A stretch of 64,000 nucleotides of DNA, taken from Fasciolopsis buskii (taxonomy: Eukaryota > Platyhelminthes > Trematoda > Plagiorchiida > Fasciolidae). How positions within the stretch are numbered: position 1 is the stretch's first letter; every line of letters starts with the position of its first letter. Location: NCBI GenBank assembly GCA_008360955.1, contig LUCM01002882.1, forward strand, positions 154,973 through 218,972, read 5' to 3'. Below the pieces are notes generated by a model. That model did no database searches, was not told where the DNA came from, and saw only the letters and a list, made by a program, of their open reading frames with translations. Positions 1 to 11,739 of this stretch are shown here, in pieces. The translations under genes and the position numbers were made by a program.

Positions 1-2750
1 TTCCGGTAGTTGTTTAAAATTAGAATGCTATTGAACAAAAATATCGCATTCGTGTACACATGGAACCGTGTTGGCAGTGTGAACGAAAGATCTAACTGGC
101 CGATCCACGTCAGCGATAAGTACATTTAAGCTCGTCGGTAATGACAATAACGATCTGTCAAAATTTTTGCTTCAAATGACAATATCTTTCAAAAATGAAT
201 CCCCTCCCTATCATGCAACCATTAACCAATCCGATTTATTCATCGTATTTGTCCCGTGTTGATTCTACTAATATGCATTGCAAGAGCTGAGCAATCATCA
301 ATACAAATTACCTACACTACAATTACAGTGACAAATTTATTGGTTTTGGTTCCCTATCATCCTAGGGCCAAGACCCATAAAAGGGGTTACATTTGGACAA
401 TCTCATAGCACGGAGAACATAGTCGCCCGTTTAGACATTTTCGAAAATCAATAGTATAGGCCACCAGCGAAGCGAATCTGAAGGTGTGGTGAGTGCAAAT
501 TGAGAAGTGTGGAGAGTCACCTCAGCTGCAAACAGGAGGGAAATGACATTGATACATATATGAATAATGGCTAACGACTTTTCATCTATGTGCACTCGAT
601 TCTGTTTGCTAAATACACCCATGAGCTTTGTTCCCATATGTCGTCATTGCAATCCAAGTTTGTTCTGATTGCTATCATACGTTACTGCAATTTGTCCACA
701 TAGATGAAAGCTGACCAATGAGCAGCAAGCATTAGTGCGACGCGGGAAAACATTGAAACTTAAACAATTCTAGTTTTGATTAATAGTGGTCCACAATTGG
801 GGCAAACACGGGAAGCGGTTTCAAACACACGAAGTGCACGCATATGACTGACCACGTCAGAACTGACGGCCTGATTTTGGACAAACCAAATCGCAAAATA
901 GAATTTTTGTTTCAGGCTGCTGTTACTTGCCCTATTTGTGTCACCATGCGAACGTGCGTGCTTGCTTGCGTGCTTGCGTGCGTGCGTGCAAATGTACGTG
1001 TGAATGCCGCAGTGGTAACCACATTTTCCCTCTGGGCAGATAACGTTCCAGTGCCATTTGGTTCCCGTCTTCATGAATATAAATGCTTACGGATTTGTTG
1101 TCTTACGTGCCTTACGTGCAACCGCACGAGCACGGCCTTTCGGGGAAAATTACCTTTAATAAATCTTTCAGTGGTTTATGGCCCCGTAGACGACGAGCTC
1201 AAAAGGCTGACTAGAATAAGAATCATTAAACAGGAAAATACAAAGCGAATGATAGTACCAGCCTCGACCATCCTCATCGTTATCAACTTCATCGCTCAGA
1301 GCTGGACAGTAGTTTGATTCCTTCGGACTGCTAACTGCATCACCGAGTTATATACTGCTATAGAGATCGTGGGTGTACAAGATGGACAAGGAATAGACTC
1401 ATAGGGGGAGAAAAATGCCGCAGTAACCAACATTCGGAATGCAGTCTAAATATAATAGTCCACAGGTTTCCAATGGTTGTGATTCGTCAGAAGCTGACAA
1501 CACGATCAAGGTGGCCCACCGTTCAGGCGCAAATCCTCCAGTGCCCCGGCTGACTGATCTAAAGATTTCTGGACACAATTCGCCTAAGTGGGTAAAGTTT
1601 ACCTTGTCTGAATTCACTACACTTTTTCTCATTCCACGCTGCTACGTTGTCTGGTGACCTTAACCTGGCTTCTTCCATTCCGTGGAAGGAACAGAAGACA
1701 TTATGCGGTTAAGTAGAGCTGTATTCACCATATGCAACGCTTGTTCCGAACAACGAAATCTGTTAAGCTGCATGCACTAAGATAGAGTACTGTTTGAATC
1801 GATATCCGATACATGATCGCTAACGTGCACATCATTTATGCGATCGTTCTATTCAATTCAAGCGGTATCGCGCAAATTTCACCGATCAAAAATCCCAAAC
1901 AATGAAAATTTTCAGCACGCACACCCTCACTTCTCGCAACCACACAACAAGACTGAACGTGCTGTGCCACAGTACACACAAACTTTCAATTTCAGCGAAA
2001 ATCAATATGATGCCACAGGTGCTTCTGGTCAGCTTTCGCTGCTCTAGCCTTGTGTTTTGCGCTTGATCACCCCTTCTATCAGGGTACAGCCGTTCATCGA
2101 GATGCTGCCGAGGTAACTGGGACGGTCTGCAAGGATTACTTCGTCCATGCCAGTATCACATAAGACTGATGTTCAGCCTTGTAACAATACTTCGCACTCC
2201 GCGGATGCATAGCGCATGCTGATGGTGTTCTCTTGATGATGTCCGTTTGCGAGTTGGCGGTTTCCAGATCATCATTTCTTCACCTGGCTCATAGATTCCT
2301 ATTAACGGAATCATGTGATTCTTAAACCATACTGTACATTGTTCAGCGCGAACAAACGATCAGGATCACAAACTGTGAGAAGAAAACTCATTTCCTGCCA
2401 CTTCTGAATATCTACATTTCTGTTTTTAAACTTCTTTTGTTCGGTCTCATTGAGATCTAAAATGTGAAATTTGGAACCGCAAACATGGACCTCGGAAGTT
2501 GTGGGCTACTTTTCAAGCAAACATTGATCATATTCTTCCGACTTACAAGACTGCCGCAGAATTATTCTTAGTCGGATTTTTAAATTTCACATTTAGCATG
2601 ACGTGAAATGCGCGGTTAGCAAACAGATATTCTGGTCATCTAACCCTTTTTCACCTGGGCTAATCGACCAGCTTATTCACCCCGACTTTATTGGGATCGT
2701 AGCTCAGCTTTTTGTTTTTCCTGGAGTTCTGGTCTCTGAGTTTGATATTT
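1..2750. other. Unassigned non-coding stretch with one microsatellite
   Basis: Apart from the tetranucleotide tract at 949-990 I see no recognisable gene. The longest frame (844-1317, plus) reads straight through that tract and has low-complexity Cys/Val/Arg-rich residues where the repeat lies, so I treat it as chance. Other frames are under 110 codons, overlap on both strands and show no domain I know. Small exons with long introns cannot be excluded by eye. Confidence 0.5.
949..990. repeat. Imperfect GTGC/TTGC tetranucleotide microsatellite
   Basis: The tract alternates GTGC and TTGC units with a few substitutions. It lies inside an open frame, where it encodes a monotonous Cys/Leu/Ala/Val run, which argues against that frame being a real protein. 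Confidence 0.75.
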
Positions 2751-2754
2751 AAAA

Positions 2755-2840
2755 TCACAAACGTTTCATCATCAGTCGCGGTGACATCACCAGTGCGCAT
2801 GATGATGTTACGTCGACTGGTGACGAGACGTTCGCGATCT
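2755..2840 (-). other. Stem-loop with hammerhead-like core lacking stem II (candidate)
   Basis: Two 9-base arms (2786-2794 and 2816-2824) can pair over a 21-base loop. Just outside, the minus strand reads CTGATGA, one base, then GAAACG (about 2759-2774). Those are the two conserved strands of a hammerhead core, but they almost abut, so there is no stem II. It may be a retroelement tail with stem II deleted, or chance. The only flanking support is the potential stem. Confidence 0.25.
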
Positions 2841-2849
2841 AAATGCCAA

Positions 2850-5800
2850 GCTGATCGCTCAAGATTCCCAGGAAAGTAGTCACAAGTAATATACTCAAAT
2901 AAAATTTTTAAAAATAAAGAATTAAGCTAAATACAAATAAACCAAACCCGCGCAGCGTTATTTCGGAAAAGTGAGTTGTCCTCGTTTAAAAATTATTCGT
3001 CTACTTACACCCTAAAAATCTAATTTGTTTCCTGTCTTTTCGAATCGTCGCATTTTGTTGATTCACGGTAGCCAGCTATACTACAACTGATCGAGCCTAT
3101 TTATTTGAAATTAGCTGTCAGAATCCAAGACTTCAAGTTTCAAAATCCAGTAACAACCTCCCCAAGTTAACGTGCACGGATTGCGTCAATCGAACTGCTT
3201 TATTTTGAGAGTCACCGCCGTCCTCATTATCGTACCAAATTGCAACCTTTTGCGCACTGAAAGAAATCCCATCCAAGGTATCCACTCATTTACCAAAACG
3301 CCCGAATCAGTGCTGAAACTTTTGCAAACTAAAGATCACAAATTGCTCCCAGGCCTTTAGGTCTGAGGTGCTACCTATCGTCACAGTTGAATCTTTCAGA
3401 AATTGCTATGTTCCACCTCTGTAACTATGACAAGAGAGTACATGGTGATTTAGCTGGTAAATTTTTGCTGAGTATTGGTTCAATCAACCAACCGACGGAC
3501 TGACTTACTGAAGAATATGCCCTTCCGATACTGAAATTAGAAATTCGCAAAGCGAAATTTTGAAACTACGAGTTTTATTTAAGTGCAAAGAGCGGTGATG
3601 AATGTCGCTTGCTTTTGATGCATCTCATTGGCCCAATAACCGTGCCGGTCACAAGCACATGATTGGCTACCTGTCTTTTCATACTTCTTGTGAAAGGAGC
3701 TAGGGCAGAGATCATTCGACTGCAACGGCGCATGATGCACGAATGACGCCTGTCCAAGTTCTTTTCACAATGAGTTTGAGAAAGGAGGTGAGCATTCATG
3801 GGCCAGTGACTGATACGACCAGTTGGCCAACGGAATGTACCAAAAACTAGCGAGGTGTGCCGCAGTCCGTTGTGCTCAAATAAGAGCTATTGCTGCTCAG
3901 TTCATTTTCTTCTGAATTCACTCTCGAAACTCGTACGTACCACAGATTAGAAGGCCATAAATGATATCTTTCATTGGATTAAATATTTATATCTTCTCAG
4001 TTTATTCGTGACGTTGTAGATCCTCTATCTAGATCACCTGGCAGCTAAGGCATTCAAACGGCAACTCCTCTCGTTCCGGGTTGAAATTCCGGTTGGATCA
4101 TCGTGGACAAATGCATTGGTAATATTGCTTAACGGAGATGAGTATGTTGTACATTGTGCGTGTACATGGTTCTCACCACAGGGTTGAGCGTTTCCTAGAC
4201 TTACGGAACCATTTTAAGAAATCTATTGGATTATTTCTTTATTCCAAGTGCACAATAATCGACCAATTTACTACTGTTCAAACCGACTACTTTTCACTTG
4301 AAGAGGTGGAGATTTGTCTGTCAGTTGCCTTTGTTAAAAATGATCTTTTGGACGGCCGAATTTTCTCTCTCGCCACGCTTATCGATCTTCGTTTAGTTAG
4401 CCGCTAGAAAATATGATTCGCGTTCTTTTAATTCTTTTTTCATAAACCGTTTGGGCAAACTTCCAAACTGAATGAAGTCCGAAATCTGGTCGAAGCTTGT
4501 ACCAGGCATCAAGGGAGCTTTTGGAGGTCTACACGTCTGACTGAACTAGTCAATGTGCATGCTGTGATAGATCGTGTGTACAATCTGACAACTAGCATTC
4601 GACCCAGATGACTAATGAAGAAAACAAATGTATAAACTACTACTATTGGAACCCGCTCCGATCGATCACATTTACACATGGACACCGAAGCAAAAGTAGA
4701 TCACTTACTGTAGGCAAAATGCAGCAACTAGGGCAAGCATAAGAAAACTTATTTCACATGTCAAGTGTCAATCTAATGAAATGCATGTCCAAAAGATCAA
4801 ATAACCGCGCCACTAGTTCAGGGTCCAAGCCACTTTTAAGGACAGTCACAAAAATTAAAAAACTACAGTGAACGCCCCCTTCGTACTGAGGATATCATTC
4901 GGAATATTGACGGAGGGTAAGCCGTCAGGATATGATGAGGGGCGAAAACCCGAATTAAATCCAAAGTAACTTTTCATATTCACAAAGGATGAATGAAACG
5001 GTAAAATACTGGTTGAAATATCGACTGGAGAATCTGTATACTAATACGCAAATGCAATGTGATAAATGGAGCTATATTTGCTCCAATTTGTTGAACAATC
5101 TGTTTACTTGCTGCTCAAACACCCGTTGTCTCATTTTTCAAAATCCATATTCCTCATCTAAGTCACCTGTCAGTGAACTTGCTTGTACACGTGATTTTTC
5201 TCGCCAAACATAGGCATACAAATCACGCGCGTAATGATTCACAGAATACTATTGTTTCGTTTGCTGATATTGTTCGCGTAAATGCAGTCAGCATTTCGTT
5301 CTTTAAACTTAAAAGGCCTTATTCAGAGAAAAGAATGAGTATCGGAGAAATAACTCGTTAGCTAGCACAATCGCGACCTCCAGAACTCCGAAAACTTGAA
5401 CAACATCAAACGTTCACCGCAAACCGGTGCGAAAAGAGTTTCACTAGGAACAGAAACAACATTCTTGTTTCTAGACGTAGTCAGTTCGTTCACCGTCCCC
5501 CACGACGAACAGGGAAAATGACAGTTCGTAATCCGTACAATTTGAGCGAATCAGTGAATTAAGGTAAATTGACATTTTTTCTTTCAAATTCTCGGTGGAG
5601 CAAAGCGATGGGGCATAGACGGTATCAGGGTAGAGATACGCTCATCACCAAATATTGTAAAGTTTAGGGTCACCTGACGTCAGCGATTCCCATCCAAAGT
5701 TTCTTTGAAACATTGGATCTAGTCAACTTCGTAGCCCGATCCCACTAAATGCCGCGCAATAGAAAAGGATAAACATTTTGAGTCGTTTCATGAGGACATT

Positions 5801-6740
5801 GAGTATTCCCTTATCGATCTTCACTGTCAACTGGATGTGTGCCTGATCTGGGTTAAATCAAACAACGATTCATGGAGCCTGTAAACCATAATACTGTAGT
5901 TGCTAGAATGTATATGTGCTGATGCTGGGGGATTCACGTATCACCAGATTCGGCTGATCTCGATCTCGTTGTTTTTAGGCATTTCGCGTCAATCACACAA
6001 ATCCCGAAGATAACTGTCTCAGTCCATGCCACCATTTAACTTCAACCGGTCTGGTACAGATACAAGACAACTCTTGATTGATTGCTTTCAGACTTTGAAA
6101 TAGAGTCATTTTTAAGGCCTCACTGCCACTCAAAGTAACGAGTGCTGCATCAGCCAACCACTAAATAATTTGACATGAGGGACAACTGATTTGTTAACTT
6201 AATCACGGAGCAAGTCGAGGTTGTACAACCTAAGGTATGGTTTGTAAAACGTCCCCACACTCTTCACAGATGTAATTCTCTGCTTCTAAGCAAATAAGAG
6301 TGGGCATAGTAATGAAGGTTACATCTTGCAATGTAGAGAGAAAATATCTACAGTATTATTTGATCCAGCTCTGCAATCGCACAAGTTCGAATTTGTGACA
6401 TCTGTTCGCAGTAGCAAGAAAAGTTCAATTTTACTAATCTCTAAGATGTCCGTGTCCTACCACCATATTCATTTTTGTCTGACTTAGACTGCTGGTGGAC
6501 ATTTCCAGAGCAAATCTGAAGTGTGTCCAAACCTCTGGACGCTATAGAATTACCAGTGAAATTCATTTTGTGATTGGGATTCAACAATCTGGGCTGATCC
6601 CACAATCTGGGCTGCGCTGGTATCCGTCCAACACTTTGAAGCATATAAACAGGACAGAAAACAGAACACTAAAACCTGGAGATGACCTGGTCACAGACAA
6701 ATTCCCTGCGATCAAACAGGTCTGAACCATTATTGTGGGT
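2850..6740. other. Unassigned non-coding stretch
   Basis: Only short, overlapping frames occur here (for example 4138-4407 plus, 89 codons), none with a motif I recognise. I saw no tRNA, microsatellite or transposon signature. It may hold old, unrecognisable repeats. Confidence 0.45.
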
Positions 6741-6774
6741 GATGTTATTAACACAGCGTTGTTGGTAGGTGTAA

Positions 6775-6817
6775 TTCGCCATCATTTCGACTACCGTGGG
6801 TAGCCTTTCTCAAGGCT
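6775..6817 (-). ncRNA. Degenerate hammerhead-like hairpin, PLE-A tail
   Basis: Minus strand: TTGAGAA, then a strong hairpin (GGCTACC, CAC loop, GGTAGTC with one mismatch), then GAAATGAT. This matches hammerhead strand order (CUGANGA, stem II, GAAA, cleavage triplet), but C3 and G8 of the core are changed. A short GCC/GGC pairing is possible for stem I. The other copy (61.0 kb) has an unbroken stem II and GAAACGTT. It is probably inactive as written. Confidence 0.5.
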
Positions 6818-7039
6818 AGTTTTGCAATCAAACAACTGAGGGGACGTTCGCATGCCAACGGATTTTAAGTTTTCTGTGTGTATGAATGTGTGGCCGTGCG
6901 TATGTGTACTTTAAACTGTGTGACGGGTGAGCGATTAGTTGTTCTTCACGTCATGCGCCGCCGTGGTGGTTAGGTCAGCTAGTATGGTGACCCTTGGAAT
7001 GTTTATTTCCCAGTGATTTTAGGGCTGCCCATAACTCCG

Positions 7040-7330
7040 AAATCTGTGCAAGAGGCCCGGCGAATTTGCGTTCAGTACAGGTTCAGAATCCAAGTTGGAA
7101 TATTTTAGTGTTTTCATAATCTATGTTTTGTCCCTCTGCTATGGCATGCAGAGCGATGGCTGAATAAGGCTGCCTTGTCCGAAAGTCTGTGCTTTTCTTT
7201 CTCTCAATGTTTTGTTACCCGTGTCATCAGTTGTCTGCTAATTTGTCCAACGTATTCCCCTGGGCATTCCTTGCAACCGATTTCGTAGGTGCAGTCTTGC
7301 TTGATCGTTAGCTTTTGATAAGTGGCATTT
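7040..7330 (-). pseudogene. GIY-YIG endonuclease remnant of PLE-A
   Basis: On the minus strand one frame reads CTYEIGCKECPGEYVGQ followed by SRQLMTRVTKH. This fits the GIY-YIG module of Penelope proteins: a 'vY.I.C..C...YvG' strand pair, then an R..R..H helix. A stop falls directly after TKH, and further family-like sequence (SAIALHAIAEGQNIDYENTKI) resumes in the same frame. The nuclease would nick target DNA to prime reverse transcription. It lies downstream of the RT, as expected, in a different frame from the last RT piece. Confidence 0.72.
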
Positions 7331-7519
7331 TACTGTATTATCCATCCGGAAGAAATTGTGAATATTTAAGTCACTGAGGACCTTTCTAATTGCTTCCTTG
7401 GTGCCTGATTTGTACGGAATTCCAACTGAGGCCATTTATTGCTTTTCCTTCTTCGTCTCAGTTGCTGATGTGCAAGTTTATAGTTGTTTTCTTATGAGGT
7501 GTGACAGAGAGTGATGGTC

Positions 7520-8192
7520 TCACAAGGTATTATTTAGACGTCTTAGTTCTTCTTTACGTTCGGTATCATTACTGCCCAGCTTTCTAACTCTATTGGCTAT
7601 CGGAAGAATAGGTGTCCGTTTCATGCATTGCAGATGAGCTGAACTGAAGTCCAAATACCTGTCCGAGTGTGTATTTTCCGTGGCTATTAATATTGAATTT
7701 TCGGGAGTCATTGACTTTCAGTGGGCAATCTAGTAAGCTGATAGCTCTATCGGTCTCTTCTGACTCCTTAAGGGATCTACTTTGCTTATTAAGAGCTTGA
7801 AGAAAGCTATCCTTTGTGCTGACTTGGTGATTGCAAGTGTATCGTCGACCGTACGCACAAGCGTAGGGGTGAATAAAATTCATTAAGGCTTTTGATTCAA
7901 CCAAGCGTAGGAGAAGGTTTGTTAGAGTGGGGGATATGGGTGATCCCATGGCCATACCATCAGTTTGTTTGCATATGCCATGTTTGAAAGTGAAACATGT
8001 TAACGTGTGACAAACTTCTATACCTCTGATAATTTCTGATGGAGCTAGTGCAGTTTGTTCTTCTAGGGAAGTGTCTTATATTAACGGTGAAAGTAAATAG
8101 TTCGGACTGTCTTCAATGGGTACACTCGTGCATAAGAAGACCACATCAAAACTCGGAGCAGCTTCATTGCCTTCCAGTTCAAAGTCTTTCAT
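7520..8192 (-). pseudogene. Penelope-like reverse transcriptase, frameshifted remnant
   Basis: Motifs appear in RT order on the minus strand. A short MKDFELEGNE segment (from 8192) leads into FDVVFLCTSVP, the motif A region with the first catalytic Asp (8152-8120). An in-frame stop follows. CKQTDGMAMGSPISP (about 7970-7930) is motif B. RTVDDT, carrying the catalytic Asp pair (around 7841-7849), is in a different frame from motif B, so a one-base shift separates them. A third frame carries the downstream segment TENTHSDRYLDFSSAHLQ, which resembles the region after the catalytic motif in Penelope RTs (the 'tDRYLdfsS' signature). No functional enzyme can come from this copy. The LINE and LTR RT classes do not share these signatures. 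Confidence 0.82.
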
Positions 8193-8834
8193 CGTATGGG
8201 CAAATCCTTAAGCGACATTGGTATGACTTCCTACTATCTTCTGACATGGTTTTAATAATTCACTGGAATACTTTGCCATTTTATGCGTTCTAGAAGAGGT
8301 GCAATCAACAGTTGAACTAATAGGTACATCCGGTAATCCTCAGTCAATTTATCTCCAAACTTGGGCAGTAAGTCGCAGGAAGGTGTGACAGAGGGCACGC
8401 ATCCCTCGTGAGCTGCCATAACAGCGGAACCGTTCGTGTCCTTCCGGTAACAGATTCACCTATCTACACAGTATAGCCTGAAAACATTAAATCATGTTTC
8501 TCAAAAGTCATCCCACCATGGATTGTCTAGTGTTGACAACAAACAACGGTCAGCAGACTCTTTTGTGATCCCCCAGATTCAATCCCATTCGGGTCACAAA
8601 ATTCACATCTGAATGACGACCTGGTGCCTACATTATGGTAATAGTTATGATCCATTTCTCAGGGGTTGCAGGGACACGTGAGGTGTGTATGATCATAGTG
8701 TACAGCTACACGAATGATAACAACGTTCTCGTACAAGAAATAAAAAATGAGCAGAGCAAGCACCCATCCCCAAATCCAATAGTTCAAGTAATCCAGCCAA
8801 ACGTTCTCGTCCCATCGCTCCTACATCATGCAAT

Positions 8835-10090
8835 CTTAAACTAACAAAACGAGCCGTCCTGAGCCGTCTAACGTCTTCTGTTAGTGTGTTCGATGACCCC
8901 CTTTGGTTTGTGTACAAACCAAACAGATCCACTTTAGATGCTATGGCTTCCCTGGTTCATAACATTACCAAATCCTTGGATGTATCCGTCAAACCTGTCA
9001 GATGCGCTTTCTTCGATTTTTCCTCTGCATTAGACCCTGCTCCACGGCTTTTATTTCTTCGTAAACTTGAATAGGTCAGCTGTCCCAAGAGTCTCGTAAC
9101 GTGGCTATCAGACTACTTCACCAACAGAACTCAGTGTTCAAGAGTTGGGGAGAATCAAATCTACCCAGTTGGTGAACAACTCTGGAGTTCTTCTAGTAGC
9201 CGTCCTTTGTCCTGGTCAGTTATTCCAACATGCTGACGATGTTGCTCCCTGTCAGTCTGCATCTGGAATTGAAGATTTCCTGCACCTTTCCAACAACTTG
9301 TCGCCCATTCATGCTTGGTCTCTTCGCTCTGGCTTAAATTGTAATTTGTCAAAATGTGTCCAACTTTTGTTAACTTCTGATTCTGCTTACCCGATTGACC
9401 CTTCTTTCAATAACACGGAATCACTCACTACGGTGGATTTCGTGATGTACACAAGAATTACTATTGATAAGAACTTAAGATGATCCTCTAACACTTTCAG
9501 TTGTGTAAATAATCTCAGAAGACTATCATTTTATATGAAAAGATTTCGGTATTTCCAGGTTAAGTAAAACACCGTTTCCCTATTGGTTTACCAGTGTTTT
9601 CCCCACTCTTCTCTATTGTTCCCCTGTCAATTTTACTGGTTTTCATGAAATAATTCACCATGTGATATCATCGTTCAACTCACCATTAAGAAACCATGAA
9701 AGCACTGTACAGCTGTTTCATTCTTGTTGGGTTTACTAAAGAAAGAATTCATAACCCCTCGTCATGGTTTGTCAATTATTAGTGGTGTGCATCTTACATA
9801 CCACTGAAAGAACTCTGGACCAAACTGTGTGATATGCATTTATACTAGTGTAAAAGTTCTGAACATAAAATTCATTCGGATTCATCCCATTTCCTGTACA
9901 ACGGTCTTTCTAAATTTCATTCTGAGGCCAGGATGCGTGCTACTTTCCGCCCCATACCCTGTTGCATGAATACCATTAAGGAGTGGATGGTTACCTAGCC
10001 CAATTCTTAGCAATCGGGAGCAGATCGTGATTGAACTTCCATACAACTTCTCGTAACTTTGATCATATTTTTCGTTACATTTGTCCACTC
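8835..10090 (+). pseudogene. Non-LTR retrotransposon (LINE, CR1/Jockey-like) RT remnant
   Basis: The plus strand reads FDDPLWFVYKPNRSTLDA (from 8889) and then CAFFDFSSALDPAPR, the usual 'dplQFaYrpnRST.DA' and 'caF.D.SsAFd..pR' blocks of LINE RTs. A stop at 9072 is followed by a second frame (VTWLSDYFTNRTQCSRVGE). A third frame from 9226 reads QHADDVAPCQS, a variant of the catalytic YADD with His for Tyr (9229-9240), and then SGLNCNLSKCVQL. The 3' part (about 9860-10090), in several frames, has FIPFP, 'LRPGCVLLSAPYP' and other end-of-LINE-like text. At least three frameshifts make it dead. The 5' endonuclease domain is missing. A fold-back arm (9643-9730) interrupts it. The clade (CR1 versus Jockey) is uncertain. 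Confidence 0.75.
9643..9730. mobile_element. Solo arm of a short fold-back element inside the LINE
   Basis: About 78-88 bases closely match the left arm of the fold-back element at 46744-46950, and the reverse complement of its right arm. Shared blocks include CTCACCATTAAGAAACCATG and GCACTGTACAGCTGTTTCA. LINE-like coding stops just before it and appears to resume after it, so it seems to have inserted into an existing LINE. Only one arm is present here. Confidence 0.7.
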
Positions 10091-10099
10091 CCTATTTTG

Positions 10100-11692
10100 A
10101 TACTGTGACAAAAGGTCCATTTTGACTGAAACGTGGAGAATGTTGCTTGGAGCAACAGTTTTGTGCATTGTGTAGATGTTCGTTTTCTTGTTGGGAGCAG
10201 AAGATGCGTTAGAGCTTTCGGTGTTTGGATCCCGTTGTCTTATTACTAGTGACAGAAAATGGTTGGGATAGTTTGTCGTTAATTCCGAGGTTAGGGTTAA
10301 GGTACCAGGTCTTAGGGTACAGCCTTCAGAAGAGGTACATTATCAGAAAAGTTTAAGCTGACTCGGACATGTTTTGTGCATTCCACAGTAAAACTGCCTC
10401 TGTGTACTCCGTTCTTCGAGGCAGGTGATGACTGGAGGATGGTTCGAGGAGACCTGACGATGACACGAGAAATACATATGGAAACGTTAACTTGTGCAAT
10501 TGCTCTCCTAGATGTAGTTAAGTTACCTGGTCGAGGTTCACGAGATCCGTCCGGGCGATTGCGGAAGGCAATGGACAAAATGATCACGTCCCGTAGTCGG
10601 TGACTACGTTGTATTCGAAATCTTCTTTTTTAGTGATTGTAAAAGTTGGAACCAAAACCCACATAAATAAAAGTTGAAAGTCCAATTCGAATGCATGACC
10701 ACTAGTTGCATCAAAAAATTATTATTATCTGGTGTAAAACTGTCAGCTTAAGGAATGCACTCGACTAGATTTCGCGTTTTGTGTAGCCTTACCGGAAGAA
10801 ACTGAACAAGCAAGTCCTGTACAAGGTGAATACGCATTTCAATCCCTGTATTCAAGCCGAATCCCCCACTATTAGGCACGGAAGTCATACGTCTCTTGGT
10901 AGGAATTCCTGACGTAACCTTTTTTACCCTTTGTCAATACGCTATGCACTCACTTCTTTCCAAAAATGTATTCTTACTTTTGAAAACCTGCGGATTTCGG
11001 AATCGGAGAGTATGGTCTATCGGATTTAAGTTGCACATGATATGTTCATTTCCCCACCAACACACTCGCTGTTCCAGTAGCAAATTGTACGTAGACAGAT
11101 TCACAGACAGAAAGTCTAGAGACCGATTCCACCTAAATCCCTGGAATGATTGGAGCAGACACACAGGTGGTGACATTAGTTCAACTAACCAGTACAAATT
11201 CTGTCACGTGCTCCTAGAGTGGACAATGAAACATCATGTGATTAGGCAGAGTGGATAAGTACTTAGCTATTGGGAGATAGTGAAATTATTGCAATGCAGC
11301 GACCAGTTAAAACGTATCTGACAGCTAGTGGAGATTGGAGAAAGGTCCCTAGCAAAGTTCAGTAAAACGAAATGGCCATGTGAGGCAAAAATCGAGGAAA
11401 AACGAACGTGATCTTACGTTGTCTGCTTTCCCTACCGGTATATTGGCAAACAATGTCCGAAATGGTCGGAATTGTAAGTTCAGGCCAGTCAATTTGTTCA
11501 GCATGACTTTGCCTTGATAATCAAATACGTGAGCAACCAACTATCTCAATTTAAACACTCACTGATGTAAATAAAAAGGTCTATGGGTGACTGGACAATT
11601 TCCGCTGATATCCTTTTACTTCAGAAAACAAACTCGAAAGAACTTAAAGACAAAATATCCTTTACTGAGTTCAAAATATATAAATACATACA

Positions 11693-11739
<47 letters not shown>

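Larger units (their letters stand above)
6743..8270 (-). mobile_element. PLE-A: decayed Penelope-like retroelement
   Basis: Reading on the minus strand, this interval has the parts of a Penelope-like element in the expected order: reverse transcriptase (about 8192-7520), GIY-YIG endonuclease remnant (about 7330-7040) and a structured tail with a hammerhead-like hairpin (6817-6743). Known family biology: PLEs encode an RT related to telomerase fused to a GIY-YIG nuclease, and carry hammerhead motifs in their terminal repeats. The coding region is broken by several frameshifts and in-frame stops, so the copy is dead. The 5' end is unclear. Faint in-frame similarity continues to about 8350 but I cannot place a boundary. 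The tail recurs at 60980-61060 without coding sequence. Confidence 0.8.

Noticed and set aside
844..1317. 157-codon plus-strand frame, the longest in the window
   Set aside because: It crosses a GTGC-type microsatellite that dictates its composition, has a competing frame on the other strand (760-1074), and shows no recognisable motif.
10280..10325. TTAGGGTTAAGG-like text suggesting an interstitial telomere repeat
   Set aside because: Only one or two degenerate units. Not a repeat array.
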